This document shows, one piece after another, positions 63,880 through 64,000 of a stretch of DNA of 64,000 bases. Source of the stretch: Myroides oncorhynchi. Lineage in GTDB: Bacteria > Bacteroidota > Bacteroidia > Flavobacteriales > Flavobacteriaceae. Each line of letters opens with the position of its first letter. Position 1 is the stretch's first letter. Both the position numbers and the translations under genes were made by a program. The stretch covers positions 248,001 to 312,000 of the forward strand of contig NZ_JAJJMP010000001.1 in assembly GCF_020905415.1 (NCBI RefSeq). The letters are read 5' to 3'. The notes below the pieces were generated by a model, which saw nothing but the letters and a program-made list of their open reading frames with translations, had not been told where the DNA came from and did not search any database.

Positions 63880-64000
63880 TTACTTAGCTCTATCGCGCGC
63901 TAGCTCAAGAATTAAGTCAAATTGTTCTTCTATTGTCAAGTGTGAGTTATCTACCTCTATCGCATCTGATGCCATTACTAATGGTGAGTCAACTCTAGAA
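63880..64000 (-). CDS. cmk: Cytidylate kinase, C-terminal end, cut by window edge
   Basis: The last 39 codons and a stop are visible. RVDSPLVMASDAIEVDNSHL followed by TIEEQFDLILELARDRAK matches the C-terminus of bacterial CMP/dCMP kinases (Ser-Pro-Leu before the final helix pair). The rest lies outside the window. The enzyme phosphorylates CMP and dCMP for nucleotide supply. Confidence 0.88.
   Translation of the reverse strand, partial: SRVDSPLVMASDAIEVDNSHLTIEEQFDLILELARDRAK

Noticed and set aside
1..64000. CRISPR array, prophage, conjugation module, restriction or toxin system
   Set aside because: I looked for regularly spaced repeats and for cas, phage structural, relaxase, methylase and paired toxin/antitoxin genes on both strands and found none.

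Overview
The window looks like a chromosome segment from a Flavobacteriaceae bacterium (phylum Bacteroidota), most likely Myroides or a close relative. The reasons are the AT-rich sequence, promoters of the TTG/TTTG-N(~19)-TAnnTTTG type, few Shine-Dalgarno sites, an OMP_b-brl-type TonB-dependent receptor, the Bacteroidota-type GlmU-like protein, DUF4199, LytTR regulators, and a giant surface protein that opens with the Bacteroidota motif QVGIGTATPN. The genus is an inference; no rRNA gene is present.

Layout. 1-9 kb: a minus-strand surface locus with a truncated secreted protein, an 1812-residue repetitive surface protein and two tandem membrane-anchored AraC-type regulators. The 3' end of one regulator, with its terminator, has been duplicated. 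9.8-18.9 kb: a TPR protein, a PlsC-like acyltransferase, a Nudix CoA pyrophosphatase, a DUF4268 protein, a BamA/TamA-like outer-membrane protein, a GlmU-like enzyme, ribosomal protein L31 and a DUF695-like protein. 19-30 kb: a secreted S37-type peptidase; a DUF4199 / glycosyltransferase / phosphohexomutase operon; an IS4-family element inserted in the loop of that operon's terminator; then an ABC exporter, a DUF2971 protein, nicotinate phosphoribosyltransferase and NDP kinase. 30-40 kb: glutaminase, MenE and a CPBP protease on the minus strand, an ArsC-like protein, a TonB-dependent receptor, a 56-residue membrane protein, fumarase, and a stand-alone trpB.

40-49 kb: a lysozyme-like protein, an Uup-type ABC-F protein, and an operon of LytTR regulator, propeller histidine kinase and metallophosphoesterase. 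These are followed by a 1 kb gene-free stretch rich in repeats and an IS1595-family element. 49.8-64 kb: a peptide-binding lipoprotein, MtaB, several small enzymes, a lytic transglycosylase, an ISL3/ISAon1-type element, a tRNA cluster (Ser-Pro-Arg), thiolase, an NlpC/P60 protein, a DEAD-box helicase, a nucleoside permease and the C-terminus of cytidylate kinase.

Most of the window is ordinary housekeeping sequence. The strongest non-routine signal is upstream of trpB. It is a complete ribosome-mediated attenuator: a promoter, a 28-codon leader peptide with three consecutive Trp codons, a complementary segment that could antiterminate, and a strong terminator 40 nt before the trpB start. Other signals not explained by genes are two families of dispersed intergenic repeats (four copies and two copies), insulated IS elements with visible target duplications, in-frame recombinogenic repeats inside the giant surface gene, and two small gene remnants next to mobile or repeat DNA. 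All calls come from reading the sequence; no database search was run.
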